Source: JAJPHF01 sp035293805 (lineage in GTDB: Bacteria; Chloroflexota; UBA6077; JAJPHF01). Taken from it: a stretch of DNA of 64,000 bases. Below the pieces are notes generated by a model, which saw only the letters and a list, made by a program, of their open reading frames with translations, had not been told where the DNA came from and did not search any database. This document shows, piece after piece, positions 34,130-42,937 of the stretch. The stretch covers positions 62,001-126,000 of the forward strand of contig DATGMD010000044.1 of the NCBI GenBank assembly GCA_035293805.1, written 5' to 3'. Position 1 is the stretch's first letter, and every line of letters starts with the position of its first letter. The position numbers were made by a program, and so were the translations under genes.

Positions 34130-35095
34130 CTACTGGCCGAAGCGCGGGATCACGCGCGGCGAGGGCGCGGCTGGCGGCTGGGCCGGCGCGGGGGTAGCAG
34201 GCGCCGGCGCGACAGTGGCCGCGCGCGGCGTCGGCGCGGCCGGCGCGGCGGGGGCCGGCGGGCGCGTGGGCGCGGCGGGCGGCGACGTGGGTGTGGCCGC
34301 TTCGTCCCCGAAGCGTGGTGCCGGGCGCGACGCGGCGGTCGGCGTGGCGACGGGCACGGGCGCGCTCGTGGCCGGCGGCGCGGCGGGAGCCGGACGGAGC
34401 GTCGCCCGCGGGCGGACGACCGGCGTGCGCGTCATCGTCGGCGCGTTCGCCCATACGCCCCGCTTCGCGCTCCAGGCCTCCTGCTCGGCGGCCAGCAAGT
34501 CCTGCTCGTAGCGTGTGTCGGGCGGCTGCACGGCCGTCTGGATCAGCCCTTCCTCCAGCAGCGTCCGGTTCACCATCTCGCCGTCCACGTAGACGTAGCG
34601 GGGCAACTGCCCATTCTCGTCCACGTCGGTCACGTCCTGCTCCAGCTCAACCTCTTTGCCCTCGACCAGCTCGGCGTTACGCTGCGCGGCGGCCGCGCCG
34701 CCCGGCGCGCTCGGCCGACCAAAGGCGCCGGCGCTCGGCGCTTGCACGCCGAGATAGCGCACCGTCAGTCCGTTCTCGATCAGGACGCTCTGCCCGTCCC
34801 ACACACGTAGCACGTGCGCCTTCTGATGGTTGATGAACGCCGCGGGCGCCCGCGTGGCCGTGGGCTCGGCCGTGGGCGGCGGGTCGGTCGGCTCGGGGAG
34901 CGGCAGCGGGGTGCGACGCGGCTGCGGCTCGGTGGGCCAGGGCGCGGGCGTGCTCGGCTCCCGCGGCGGCGCGATGGGCTGGCACGCCAGCCCAAGCAGG
35001 GCTCCGCCCAGCGCCAGCCCGAGCAGCGCGCCCCACCAGCGCGCCGCGCCCCGCTCACCTCGCCACGCTATCTGCCTGCCCACGCTCCTCAGCAT
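34130..35095 (-). CDS. Lipoprotein with staphylococcal nuclease-like domain, catalytic residues altered
   Basis: A 321-residue lipoprotein with lipobox LGLAC. A 50-residue Pro-rich linker leads to an SNase-like OB fold (about residues 85-205: KAHVLRVWDGQSVLI, VRYLGVQAP, YVYVDGEMVNRTLLEEGL). A 110-residue Pro/Ala-rich low-complexity tail follows. The domain keeps the Asp of RVWDG and the Arg of VRYLG. The D-T-P-E loop that holds the catalytic acid in staphylococcal nuclease is Q-A-P-S here. Binding rather than cleavage is possible. The start at 35095 is uncertain as the SD is weak. Confidence 0.7.
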   Translation of the reverse strand: MLRSVGRQIAWRGERGAARWWGALLGLALGGALLGLACQPIAPPREPSTPAPWPTEPQPRRTPLPLPEPTDPPPTAEPTATRAPAAFINHQKAHVLRVWDGQSVLIENGLTVRYLGVQAPSAGAFGRPSAPGGAAAAQRNAELVEGKEVELEQDVTDVDENGQLPRYVYVDGEMVNRTLLEEGLIQTAVQPPDTRYEQDLLAAEQEAWSAKRGVWANAPTMTRTPVVRPRATLRPAPAAPPATSAPVPVATPTAASRPAPRFGDEAATPTSPPAAPTRPPAPAAPAAPTPRAATVAPAPATPAPAQPPAAPSPRVIPRFGQ

Positions 35096-35304
35096 AGTCG
35101 CCGCTGGCACCTAGCTTCAATGCATTCGCCCTCACGCCTGGACCACCAGAGGCGTGTCGCGGGACAGCGCGTACCGGCCACGGTGCCCCGGTCGTTTGCG
35201 GGCACCGGCCGACCGTTGACAGCGCGCCGCGAAACCATGAAGAATGCCCCAACTCATCTCCGCGCCCCATGGGCGCCCGACTGCCGACCGTGCTGGAGAA
35301 CGCC

Positions 35305-36423
35305 ATGCCAACCTTCTCGCGCCTCGCCCCGTTGCTGGCCGTGTTGCTCGCCGCCTGCGCGGCTCCGGCCGCCTCGCCAGCCGCGCCGTCCCAGCCGGCC
35401 GCGGCGCCGCCAAGCGCGTCGGCGCCCACGAGCGCGGCCGCAGCCGCCGCTCCGCCCACCGCCGCGCCCACGCCCGCCGCGGTCGAAAGCGTGAAGGTGG
35501 CGTTCAACCCGCAGCTGCCGGCGGCGCCGATCCTCGTCGCCAGCGAGAAGGGCTACTTCCGCGAGCAGGGTATCGAGATCGAGATGGAGCGCGCCGAGAA
35601 CGCGGCGGTCGTCTTCCAGGCGCTGGCGTCCGGTGAGGTCGACGTGGGCCGCGGGGCCATCGCGGCGGGCACCTTCAACGCGCTGAGCCGCGGCGTGTCC
35701 ATGCCGATCGTCGCCACGGGCCACGCGGAGCCGCCCAGCGGCGGGCGCACCGGCAATCCGGTGCTCGTCCGCAAGGCGCTGTGGGACAGCGGGCAGGTGC
35801 GGAGCGTGCCCGACCTGCGCGGCCACTCCGTGGCCATCAACGGGCCGGCGGGCGGCGGCGAGTACACGCTGGGCGCGGTGCTGAGCAAGAACGGCATGAC
35901 CTTCGACGACGTGAACGTCGTCTACATGCCGTTCCCGGACATGGTGACGGCGCTGGGCGGCGGCTCCATCGACGCGGCCGCCAGCATCATCGAGCCGCAG
36001 GCCACCACGGCGCTTCGCCGTGGCTTCGCCGAGATTCTCGATCCCGCCCCCCGCCCCGGCAACCAGACGACGGTGATCTTCTACGCCCAGCCGTTCATCG
36101 ACCAGCGGTCGGATCTCGCGCGCCGCTGGATGGTCGCCTACCTGAAGGGCATCCGCGACCTGACGGGCGACGGCTGGCGGCAGCCCGAGAACCTGGCGAT
36201 CATGAGCAAGACCACCGGGCTGCCGACCGACCTCATCGAGGAGTCGGTCGCGCCCTACTGGGACCCTGATGGCCGCTTGAACCGCGAGGACCTCGCCGAT
36301 CAGCAGCGGTTCTACATGGAGCGCGGCGAGCTGCAGTACCGCGACCTCATCCCGATCGACTCGCTCGTGGACGAGAGCTGGCTCGACGCGGCCATCCGCG
36401 TCCTTGGCCCCGCGCCGCGCTAG
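35305..36423 (+). CDS. NitT/TauT-type substrate-binding lipoprotein (orphan)
   Basis: A 372-residue lipoprotein, lipobox VLLAAC, with an Ala/Pro linker and the SsuA/NMT1 fold: EKGYFREQGIEIEME, DVGRGAIAAGTFNAL, RKALWDSGQVRSVPDLRG, ARRWMVAYLKGIRDLTG. It is the same subfamily as the proteins at 13878 and 57059. There is no permease or ATPase within 10 kb. It is convergent with the amidohydrolase gene 3 nt away. ATG 35305 follows TGGAGAA. The ligand is unknown; nearby UbiD, VOC and amidohydrolase genes hint at an aromatic acid. Confidence 0.88.
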   Translation: MPTFSRLAPLLAVLLAACAAPAASPAAPSQPAAAPPSASAPTSAAAAAAPPTAAPTPAAVESVKVAFNPQLPAAPILVASEKGYFREQGIEIEMERAENAAVVFQALASGEVDVGRGAIAAGTFNALSRGVSMPIVATGHAEPPSGGRTGNPVLVRKALWDSGQVRSVPDLRGHSVAINGPAGGGEYTLGAVLSKNGMTFDDVNVVYMPFPDMVTALGGGSIDAAASIIEPQATTALRRGFAEILDPAPRPGNQTTVIFYAQPFIDQRSDLARRWMVAYLKGIRDLTGDGWRQPENLAIMSKTTGLPTDLIEESVAPYWDPDGRLNREDLADQQRFYMERGELQYRDLIPIDSLVDESWLDAAIRVLGPAPR

Positions 36424-36426
36424 GCA

Positions 36427-37497
36427 CTAGGGGATAGGGAAGCGGTAGAGTCGCGCCGCGTTCTCGGCGAGGATCTGGCGCTTCACGGCCTCCGAGACGT
36501 CCGTGCGCTCGCGGACGCTGCTGGCGGCGCGTGGCCAGATGCCGTCCCAGTGGGGGTAGTCGGAGGCGAACAAGACCCGGTCGGCGCCCGCCCACTCGAC
36601 GGCCTGCGGCAGCAGTGCGTCCTCGGGGTCGAAGCTGACGTAGCAATGGCGGCGGAAGCGGGCGCTCGGCCGCTCGCGCACGCCCGGCAGCAGGTGCGGC
36701 AGCTTCTCGTAGTGTTCGTCGAGCCGCTCCAGCCAGTAGGGCAGCCAGCCACAGCCGGATTCGAGGAACACGAACGGCAGGTCGGGGAAGCGCTCCGGCA
36801 GGTCGCTGGTAAGCACGGTGGCGCAGGCAAGCATCTGCTCGAAGGGGTGGGAGACGGTGTGCGTCAGGAAGTAGTTGTCGAAGCGGTCCACGCCGGCCGT
36901 GGGCAGGCGCACCCCCGTCGCCTGGTGGAACAGGATCGGCGCCTGCAAGCGCTCGGCTGTCGCGTAGAACGGATAGTAGTCGGGATGATCCAGCCGCCGG
37001 CCCTGCACGGGCTCGGGCGCCAGCACCACCCCCCGAAAGCCTAGCGTGCCGACCGCGCGCTCTAGCTCCGCGACCGCCAGGCGAACGTCACAGAGGTTGA
37101 CAGCGGCCACGCCGAACAGACGGTCCGGGGCCGCGGCACAGTAGCCGGCCAGCCAGTTGTTGTAGGCGCGGCAGAGCGCCGTGCCCAGCGGGCCGTCGGG
37201 GATCGCGGCCAGGTGCAGGCCCGCCGACGGGAAGAGGACCGCCGCCCGGATGCGCTCGACGTCCATGTCGGGCAGCCGCTGGAGCGGGTCGCGGCCGCCG
37301 GGGCGCACGCCGCTGCCGAATGCCGACATGTCCGTCGGCACGCCGCGCCCCGGCCCCTCCTGGATCGCCCAGACGCGCCCCTCGGCCTGCAAGCGGCGCG
37401 CGGCCTCCCGAAAGGCCGGCTCCACGTCGTCGGTGTAGATCGACCACGGCTCCGCGACGTGCGCGTCGGCGTCCAGCGCCCAATCGCGAGCGACCAT
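36427..37497 (-). CDS. Amidohydrolase family 2 (ACMSD-like) metal-dependent hydrolase/decarboxylase
   Basis: A 356-residue TIM-barrel enzyme. Metal-site segments are DADAHVAEP at the N-terminus (D-x-H), ILFHQATG, a His in THTVSHPFEQ and the C-terminal FASDYPHWDG with the conserved Asp. This pattern fits the amidohydrolase-2 family, which includes 2-amino-3-carboxymuconate-semialdehyde decarboxylase and aromatic decarboxylases. It is 7 nt after the VOC gene on the same strand, so they likely form an operon for ring-derived compounds. Confidence 0.85.
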   Translation of the reverse strand: MVARDWALDADAHVAEPWSIYTDDVEPAFREAARRLQAEGRVWAIQEGPGRGVPTDMSAFGSGVRPGGRDPLQRLPDMDVERIRAAVLFPSAGLHLAAIPDGPLGTALCRAYNNWLAGYCAAAPDRLFGVAAVNLCDVRLAVAELERAVGTLGFRGVVLAPEPVQGRRLDHPDYYPFYATAERLQAPILFHQATGVRLPTAGVDRFDNYFLTHTVSHPFEQMLACATVLTSDLPERFPDLPFVFLESGCGWLPYWLERLDEHYEKLPHLLPGVRERPSARFRRHCYVSFDPEDALLPQAVEWAGADRVLFASDYPHWDGIWPRAASSVRERTDVSEAVKRQILAENAARLYRFPIP

Positions 37498-37504
37498 GCT
37501 GGCG

Positions 37505-38032
37505 CTAGCTCCGCCCGGCGGGCGCCAGGTACTGCTCGGTGCGGCCGCCCATCGGGATGACGCGCGTGCGCTCGTAGCCGCGCTCGACCTGCGCCATGAT
37601 GACCTCGTCGGGCTGGCTCAGATCGACCGGCTCCGCGATCACCGCCCAGCTCGTCTTGCCCGTGAGCCAGAACGCCTCGGTGCGGTTGCCCTCGGGGTCG
37701 AAGAAGTAGCAGCCGATGGCGCTCACGTGGCTCACTACCTCGTGCAGCCGACAGCCCCACGCCTCCAGCCCGCGCCAGACGGCCCGCACGTCGTCCAGCG
37801 TGTCGACGCGCAGGGAGATCTGGTTGATCAGCTTGTCGGTGCTCTCGGGATCGCCGCGCATGAGGGCGATCTCGTGGTCGGTGGCCTCGGGATCGCTGCT
37901 CAGGAACACCGCGCCCCAGCCCATGTTCTGCTTCGTCACGGTCATGCCGAGAAAGTCCCGGTAGAACGCCGTCATGCGGTCCAGGTCGCGCACGTAGATC
38001 CCCACGTGCCCCAGCTTTGTCACCCGCGGCAT
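37505..38032 (-). CDS. VOC family (extradiol-dioxygenase-like) protein
   Basis: A 175-residue single-module VOC protein. The first ligand is His in KLGHVGIYV and the last Glu in GNRTEAFW. The middle position, usually His, is Gln in LINQISLRV, so the metal site would be His-Gln-Glu or is impaired. ATG 38032 has GGAGGGAG upstream. With the amidohydrolase downstream and the ornithine cyclodeaminase-like gene upstream it forms a minus-strand series. Confidence 0.8.
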   Translation of the reverse strand: MPRVTKLGHVGIYVRDLDRMTAFYRDFLGMTVTKQNMGWGAVFLSSDPEATDHEIALMRGDPESTDKLINQISLRVDTLDDVRAVWRGLEAWGCRLHEVVSHVSAIGCYFFDPEGNRTEAFWLTGKTSWAVIAEPVDLSQPDEVIMAQVERGYERTRVIPMGGRTEQYLAPAGRS

Positions 38033-38087
38033 AGCAGCTCCCTCCGTGGTCAGCGCTCCGGCTCTCGTGGGCGCAGTGTAGCACGCC

Positions 38088-39146
38088 TCAGGGCTGGATG
38101 GCTTCCAGGAACCAGTCGTCGGGCAGCTCGCGGCCCAGCCCGCAGCCGCGCGCACCCTGGTAGGCGCGGGCGCCGAGCGCCGCGAACTGGATGCCCACCC
38201 CGAAGTTGTTCATGAACAACGTCAGCTCCTCAGGATGCTCGCGCCCCGGCACGTTGCCCGCGAGCACGTCGGCCAGGTCCGGGTACCGGCCCCAGGCGAT
38301 GCCGCGGCCGCGCTGCGTCTGGGCGAGCGCCTCCTGGCCGGTGGGGGTGTGGTGGTCGATGTCGGCTTGGCGCGTATGGGTGACCACGCGGTCGGCGCGC
38401 GCCAGCGCGGCGTCGCTCATCTCGAACTCGCGGATGAACCCGACGTGCATGCCCGGCAGCAGCCACGCCGCGTCCACGACCGGCGTCGCGCTGTTCGTTG
38501 CCGTCAGCACGATGTCCGCGCCCTCCACGGCCGCGCGGGCGTCGTCCACCGCCTCGATGGGCACGCCCAGGCGTGCCGCCATCTCCGCCGCGAACGCGGT
38601 GCGGCGCGCGGCCGTCGGGCTGTAGACCCGCACGCGCTCCAGCTCGCGCACCGCCGCCAGCCCCAGCAGCTGCGAGGCGGCCTGCGCGCCCGCGCCGATC
38701 AGTCCCACCGTGCGGGCGTCGGGCCGCGCCATCGCCCGCGTGGCGAGCGCGCTGCTCGCGCCCACGCGCAGCCGCTGGATGATCCCGTCGGGTAGGACGG
38801 CGAGCAGGCTACCGTTCTCCAGGCTGAACAGCAGAACCAGCCCAAGAAACCGCCCGCCCGGCGCCGCCGGCACCTTCACGCGCCGCGTCACCCCGTCGGT
38901 CGTCTCCGCCCGCAGCACGTCCGAGGTGAGGCGGATCGCCATCACGCCCAGCGACTGCCCACCACCCTCGACGGTCTTCAAACAGTAGCTACTGCCCGGC
39001 AGCGGCCCGGGCAGGTAGGTCTGCGACTGCGGCCGGTTCACCGCCCGGCCGGCCGGCAGGTCGCGGTACACGGGCTCCAGCGCCGCCAGCGCGCCGGGCA
39101 TGTCGAGCACCTGCTCGACGTCCTCGTTCGTGAGCAACAACGTCAT
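38088..39146 (-). CDS. Ornithine cyclodeaminase/mu-crystallin family protein
   Basis: A 352-residue NAD(P)-binding protein. The Rossmann motif is VGLIGAGAQAASQLLGL, and the family substrate-binding RVGASSALATRAMARPD precedes it. The family includes ornithine cyclodeaminase, alanine dehydrogenase and ketimine reductases. The substrate cannot be told. Its ATG overlaps the rlmN stop by 4 nt (ATGA). Confidence 0.87.
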   Translation of the reverse strand: MTLLLTNEDVEQVLDMPGALAALEPVYRDLPAGRAVNRPQSQTYLPGPLPGSSYCLKTVEGGGQSLGVMAIRLTSDVLRAETTDGVTRRVKVPAAPGGRFLGLVLLFSLENGSLLAVLPDGIIQRLRVGASSALATRAMARPDARTVGLIGAGAQAASQLLGLAAVRELERVRVYSPTAARRTAFAAEMAARLGVPIEAVDDARAAVEGADIVLTATNSATPVVDAAWLLPGMHVGFIREFEMSDAALARADRVVTHTRQADIDHHTPTGQEALAQTQRGRGIAWGRYPDLADVLAGNVPGREHPEELTLFMNNFGVGIQFAALGARAYQGARGCGLGRELPDDWFLEAIQP

Positions 39147-40252
39147 CGAACCACCACCAAATGGGGGATAGGGGGCAGGGGTTGGGGGTTAGGGAACGAG
39201 GAAGAGTCGCTATCCCCCAACCCCTGTCCCCTATCCCCTGCTAATTGCCCGCACGCCGCTTGCACGTCGCGGCCGCGGCTGCGACGCACGCTGCACGCCA
39301 CGCCCCGCTCGCGGAGGAGCGCGGCAAACGCGGCGATGCGCGCGGGCGGGCTGCCCTGGAAGGCCGCGTCGGTGGGATTGTAGGGGATCAGGTTCACGTG
39401 CGCGATGCGGCGGGGCAGCAGCGCCGCCAGCCGCGCGGCGTCGGCAGCCGTGTCGTTCACGCCCGCCAGCATCACGTACTCGAAGCTCACGCGCCGCCCG
39501 CTGCGCTGGGCGTACTCGCGCGCCGCCGCTAGTACTTGGGCGATCGGGTAGCGCGCGTTGATGGGCATGAGCGCCGTGCGCTTGGCGTCGTCGGCCGCGT
39601 GCAGCGACACCGCCAGCCGAATGCCGAGGTCTTCGCGCGCAAGCTGCCGCATGCGGTCGGGCAGCCCGCTCGTGCTTAGGGTGATGCGGCGCGGGCTGAG
39701 CCCCAGCCCCTCCGGCGCCAGCAGCAGGCGGATCGCGCGCACGACGGCCGCGTAGTTCGCCAGCGGCTCGCCCATGCCCATGAACACCACGTTGGGCGCC
39801 GCGTGGCCCTCGCCGGCCTGCTCGACCTGGTCGACGATCTCGCCAGCGCTCAGGTTGCGCAGCAGCCCCAGCCGCCCCGTGGCGCAGAACGCGCAGGCCA
39901 GCGCGCAGCCCGCTTGCGACGACACGCAGACCGTCACGCGCCCCTCGTCCGGGATGTGGACCGTCTCGATCTCGCGGCCATCGCGCAGCCCCAGCAGGTA
40001 CTTCGCCGTGCCGTCGCGCGACTGCGCCCGCCGCACGACCACGCTGGGCGCCAGCGCGTAGCGCTCGGCCAGCCGCGCCCGCAGCGCCGCCGGCAGCGTG
40101 CGCACCGCGTCCCATTCTCTTGCGCCCTCGACGTGCAGAGCGTGAAACACCTGCCGCGCCCGATACGCCGGCTGGCCCAGATCGGCCATCACCGCCGCCC
40201 ACTCCGCGGGCAGCAGGTCGAGCGCCAGGGGCAACTGGCCATCGGAGGTCAT
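39143..40252 (-). CDS. rlmN: 23S rRNA (adenine2503-C2)-methyltransferase RlmN, C-terminus extended by a repeat
   Basis: A 369-residue radical SAM enzyme that methylates A2503 of 23S rRNA (and A37 of some tRNAs). The cluster motif is CALACAFC, then CATGRLG; the second catalytic cysteine is in the C-terminal DVQAACGQLAG. RlmN normally ends near there. Here about 30 further codons are made of an inverted repeat, and the frame leads to a stop that overlaps the next gene's ATG. ATG 40252 is chosen for AGGAG upstream; a TTG lies at 40270. Confidence 0.92.
   Translation of the reverse strand: MTSDGQLPLALDLLPAEWAAVMADLGQPAYRARQVFHALHVEGAREWDAVRTLPAALRARLAERYALAPSVVVRRAQSRDGTAKYLLGLRDGREIETVHIPDEGRVTVCVSSQAGCALACAFCATGRLGLLRNLSAGEIVDQVEQAGEGHAAPNVVFMGMGEPLANYAAVVRAIRLLLAPEGLGLSPRRITLSTSGLPDRMRQLAREDLGIRLAVSLHAADDAKRTALMPINARYPIAQVLAAAREYAQRSGRRVSFEYVMLAGVNDTAADAARLAALLPRRIAHVNLIPYNPTDAAFQGSPPARIAAFAALLRERGVACSVRRSRGRDVQAACGQLAGDRGQGLGDSDSSSFPNPQPLPPIPHLVVVR
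39164..39238. repeat. Near-perfect 29-bp inverted repeat inside the 3' end of rlmN
   Basis: The left arm 39164-39192 and right arm 39210-39238 are complementary but for about two positions, with a 17-nt loop. The arms contain GGGGATAGGGG and CAGGGGTTGGGGG. As RNA it would form a long hairpin just before the translationally coupled ornithine cyclodeaminase-like gene. Confidence 0.75.
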
Positions 40253-40339
40253 GAGAGTAGGCTCCTGCAAGCGCGACGAGAACGCGCGAATTGGTAATGC
40301 ATGTAAATTGTACCCGATGGCTGCGGCCGGTCCGCCGCC

Positions 40340-40855
40340 TCAGATGCCCTTGGGATAAAGCCCCATCGCGGACCACTTAAGCCATCCTTTGGTAGCAATG
40401 CTGGCTGTCACCCTTTGGAACTCGCAGCGCAGCACCTGCTCAATTTTGAGCACAGCATCGCACAAATGGCGAGCAGTGGTTTCGAATATATCTTCGCATA
40501 GCATGTCGAATAGTTGCGTCAGCGCCGTCTTGATATGCACCAATATGATGCTATCGCGCCAAGATCTTGGATCATCTTGTGGATCGTACATCAACCAGTA
40601 TTTGTTGAAATTGGACTATGCATCTCGAAGAGAATAATGTTGATTCGGACCGCCCCATACCTGATCTGCGGTTCCTTCGTCCTGCCCATCCTCTTCTCAA
40701 TAGCACAGCTCGCAGATCTCGTAGTCAGCCCGTTTCAGCAGAGTGGGGTATCCACAGCAGGGGCAGCAATGCCGCCTGCCAATGCTCAGCCAGAACTCAT
40801 CTCCGTGGCGGCGGTTATCACGATAGTGTTTGAGCCACTCCCGTTCAGCAGTCAT
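40340..40855 (-). pseudogene. CPCC-family cysteine-rich protein, two in-frame stops
   Basis: Reading from ATG 40855 gives the signature of the Cys-rich CPCC family: HCCPCCGYPTLLKRADYEICELCY, then a TGA (40699-40697) where the family has Trp, then EEDGQDEGTADQVWGGPN. A TAG (40618-40616) follows after YSLRDA, and the frame continues as SNFNKYWLMYDPQDDPRSW to 40340. Two stops and the AT-richer composition (near 50% GC) indicate a decayed, probably acquired gene. The last part alone is an 84-residue open frame. Confidence 0.75.
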
Positions 40856-40918
40856 CGCGTTCACCAGATCGAGTCGTTCGTTCGCTACGTCACTGTAGCC
40901 TCCAGGCGGAGTATACTG

Positions 40919-42100
40919 TCAGTCCGCCGGCCGAGGAACGGGCGCGGGGCGGCGGGCGTTGAGCCAGACGCTGGTGGCGTAGATCGCCAGGACGCCGAGC
41001 GGCACGGCGACGAAAGCCTCGCCGACGCCAACGACGCCGGCCACGCCGCCGGTGAGCAGCGGGCCGAGGAGGGTACCCAGGTCACTGGCCGCGTTGTAGC
41101 TGGCTGAACAGGCGCCGCGGCTGAGCGTGGTGCGGTCGGACGCCTTCGCCAGCCCCAGGGTGTTCGCCATCATCATCACGCCGCGCGCGCCGCCGAAGGC
41201 GACCTGGAGCGTGCCGAGCAGGATCACGTTCGTGGTGAGCGGCACGACGGCGAGCGCGAGGATCTGCGCCGCCAGCCCGCCGGCCGCCACGCGGCGGTGG
41301 CCGAAGCGCGCCGAGAGCCAGCCCGCGCCCAGGCGCGACACCACCTGGGTGCCCGAGAACGCCCCGCGCATCACGCCCAGCTCGGCGAGCGTGACCCCGG
41401 CGGCCAACAGGTAGAGGGGGAACAGCGCGTACTGCATGCCGAACAGGAACTGCAGCAGGAAGCCCTCGATCAGCACGATCAGCAGCAGGGGCTCGCCCAG
41501 CGCGCGCAGCTGCAGCCCCAGGCTGACCGATCGTGCCGCGGCTCGGCGCACGGGCGGCTCGACGGCGAGCAGCGTGACGACGATCGCCAACAGTGGGTAG
41601 CACGCGACGCCGACGAACGCCGCAGCGAAGCCGAACTGGTTGGCAAGAAAGCCGGCGGTGACGTTCCCCAGCGCGAAGCCGCTCGAGTTGGCCGCCGTGA
41701 AGTAGGCCGTCGCCCGCTCCCGTCCGCGGTCGCCGGACAGGCTATCGAGAAACTGGGCGAGGTTGACGGTCGAGCCGAGCCCGTAGCCAAAGCCGCTTAC
41801 CAGTCGCAGCGCGGCCAGCGCCCAGCCGTCGTGGAACAACGGGAACGCGGCAACCGCGACGCACTGAAGCAGCAGCCCGATCACAAGCAGCCGCCGCACC
41901 CAGCCGGGCCGATACCAGCGGCCGCCGGGCAGGCGCGAGGCCAGCCCGGCCAGCGCGTAAAGAGCGACAAACGCGCCGATGGCCGGCACCGAGAGCCCGT
42001 TGTCCTTCAGGTACGGCGTGAGCACGACGCCCAGCCCGCCCTCGCCCGTCGCGATGGCGGCGGCAATAACGTAGCCGAGCGTCGTCCCCTGGAGCCGCAC
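40919..42100 (-). CDS. Major facilitator superfamily transporter
   Basis: A 393-residue membrane protein with about 12 helices. The MFS loop-2 motif is GRWYRPGWVRR. GTG 42100 lies 11 nt after the stop of the MBL-fold gene, on the same strand, but has no strong SD; a longer frame overlaps that gene. It resembles the MFS at 54542-55762 (shared pattern of ...SPYL/TPYL...GxIxAxVAL, LPGGRWYRPG/LPAGMLYRPG), so the two are paralogues. Substrate unknown. Confidence 0.85.
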   Translation of the reverse strand: MRLQGTTLGYVIAAAIATGEGGLGVVLTPYLKDNGLSVPAIGAFVALYALAGLASRLPGGRWYRPGWVRRLLVIGLLLQCVAVAAFPLFHDGWALAALRLVSGFGYGLGSTVNLAQFLDSLSGDRGRERATAYFTAANSSGFALGNVTAGFLANQFGFAAAFVGVACYPLLAIVVTLLAVEPPVRRAAARSVSLGLQLRALGEPLLLIVLIEGFLLQFLFGMQYALFPLYLLAAGVTLAELGVMRGAFSGTQVVSRLGAGWLSARFGHRRVAAGGLAAQILALAVVPLTTNVILLGTLQVAFGGARGVMMMANTLGLAKASDRTTLSRGACSASYNAASDLGTLLGPLLTGGVAGVVGVGEAFVAVPLGVLAIYATSVWLNARRPAPVPRPAD

Positions 42101-42111
42101 CGCCGCGGCGC

Positions 42112-42807
42112 TCAGGCGGGCAGCGGCGCCGCCTCGACGCGCGCGCACAGCGCCTCGACGCTGTCCGGCGGGGCGAAGACGAAGCCGTGGCCCGGCGCGA
42201 TCTGGCGAATTCCGAGCGGGGCAAGGCGGCCGTAGATGCCCTCGCGCAGCTCACGGCTGGGCACCGAGCCGACCGTCATCGGCGCAGCCGCCGCCAAGAG
42301 GTCGGCCGGTGCAATCCCCGTCGGGTCGAGCCGCTGGCCGAACAGGTCGGAGCTAAACAGCACGCCGTGGCGCTCCTCGAACGCCACGAGCCCCTCCCAC
42401 AGGTGCATCTCCCAGGACACGAGCACGAAGCGCAGGCCGTGGCTGCCGAGGTCGAGGCGGTCGCCGTCCTTCACCACGAGCGGATCCGGGCTGAGCCCGA
42501 AACCAGTGATTTGGCGCGCGGCGACGGCGGCGGCGACCGGCCGCGCCGCGGCGCAGCGGCTCACGAACGCGGCCAGCGCTCCCGCCTCGTCGCTCTCAAA
42601 GTGGGGCACCACGAGGTAGCGCAGCCGTGCCGGATCGAGCACCTCGCCGAGCGCGTGCCACAGCGCCTCGAAGCCGCCCACCGCGCCGGTCGAGACGAGC
42701 GCCGGCTCGTCGGCCGCCACAAGGTATTGGTTGAAGCCAATCCCGCGCGCCGCCTCGTAGAAGCGGAACTGGTGGATGCCGGGCGCGATCTCCACGTGAC
42801 TGTACAT
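42112..42807 (-). CDS. MBL-fold protein related to oxygen-binding diiron (ODP) domains
   Basis: A 231-residue metallo-beta-lactamase-fold protein. The metal motif is VVPHFESDEAGAL, i.e. HxExDE in place of the HxExDH of flavodiiron-type proteins. Other ligand positions are in SWEMHLWEGL (His), LFSSDLFG (Asp) and APGHG (His). This composition suggests an ODP-like diiron or mononuclear centre for O2, NO or a sensor role. GAGGAG precedes ATG 42807. Confidence 0.78.
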   Translation of the reverse strand: MYSHVEIAPGIHQFRFYEAARGIGFNQYLVAADEPALVSTGAVGGFEALWHALGEVLDPARLRYLVVPHFESDEAGALAAFVSRCAAARPVAAAVAARQITGFGLSPDPLVVKDGDRLDLGSHGLRFVLVSWEMHLWEGLVAFEERHGVLFSSDLFGQRLDPTGIAPADLLAAAAPMTVGSVPSRELREGIYGRLAPLGIRQIAPGHGFVFAPPDSVEALCARVEAAPLPA

Positions 42808-42937
42808 GGCACTCCTCACCGGCGGTGGTGCTGCGGCTTGTCGTGGGGCCTCGGGATGCTATTGTAGGCCATCCCGGCGCTCGCCGGCCCCAGTCCGCAC
42901 GGCTCGCGGTAGCCTGTCCGATCAAGAGATACGCGGC

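Noticed and set aside
40697..40699. UGA in the CPCC-family frame as another selenocysteine
   Set aside because: The UGA replaces a conserved Trp, not Cys, and a TAG follows in the same frame; this is decay.
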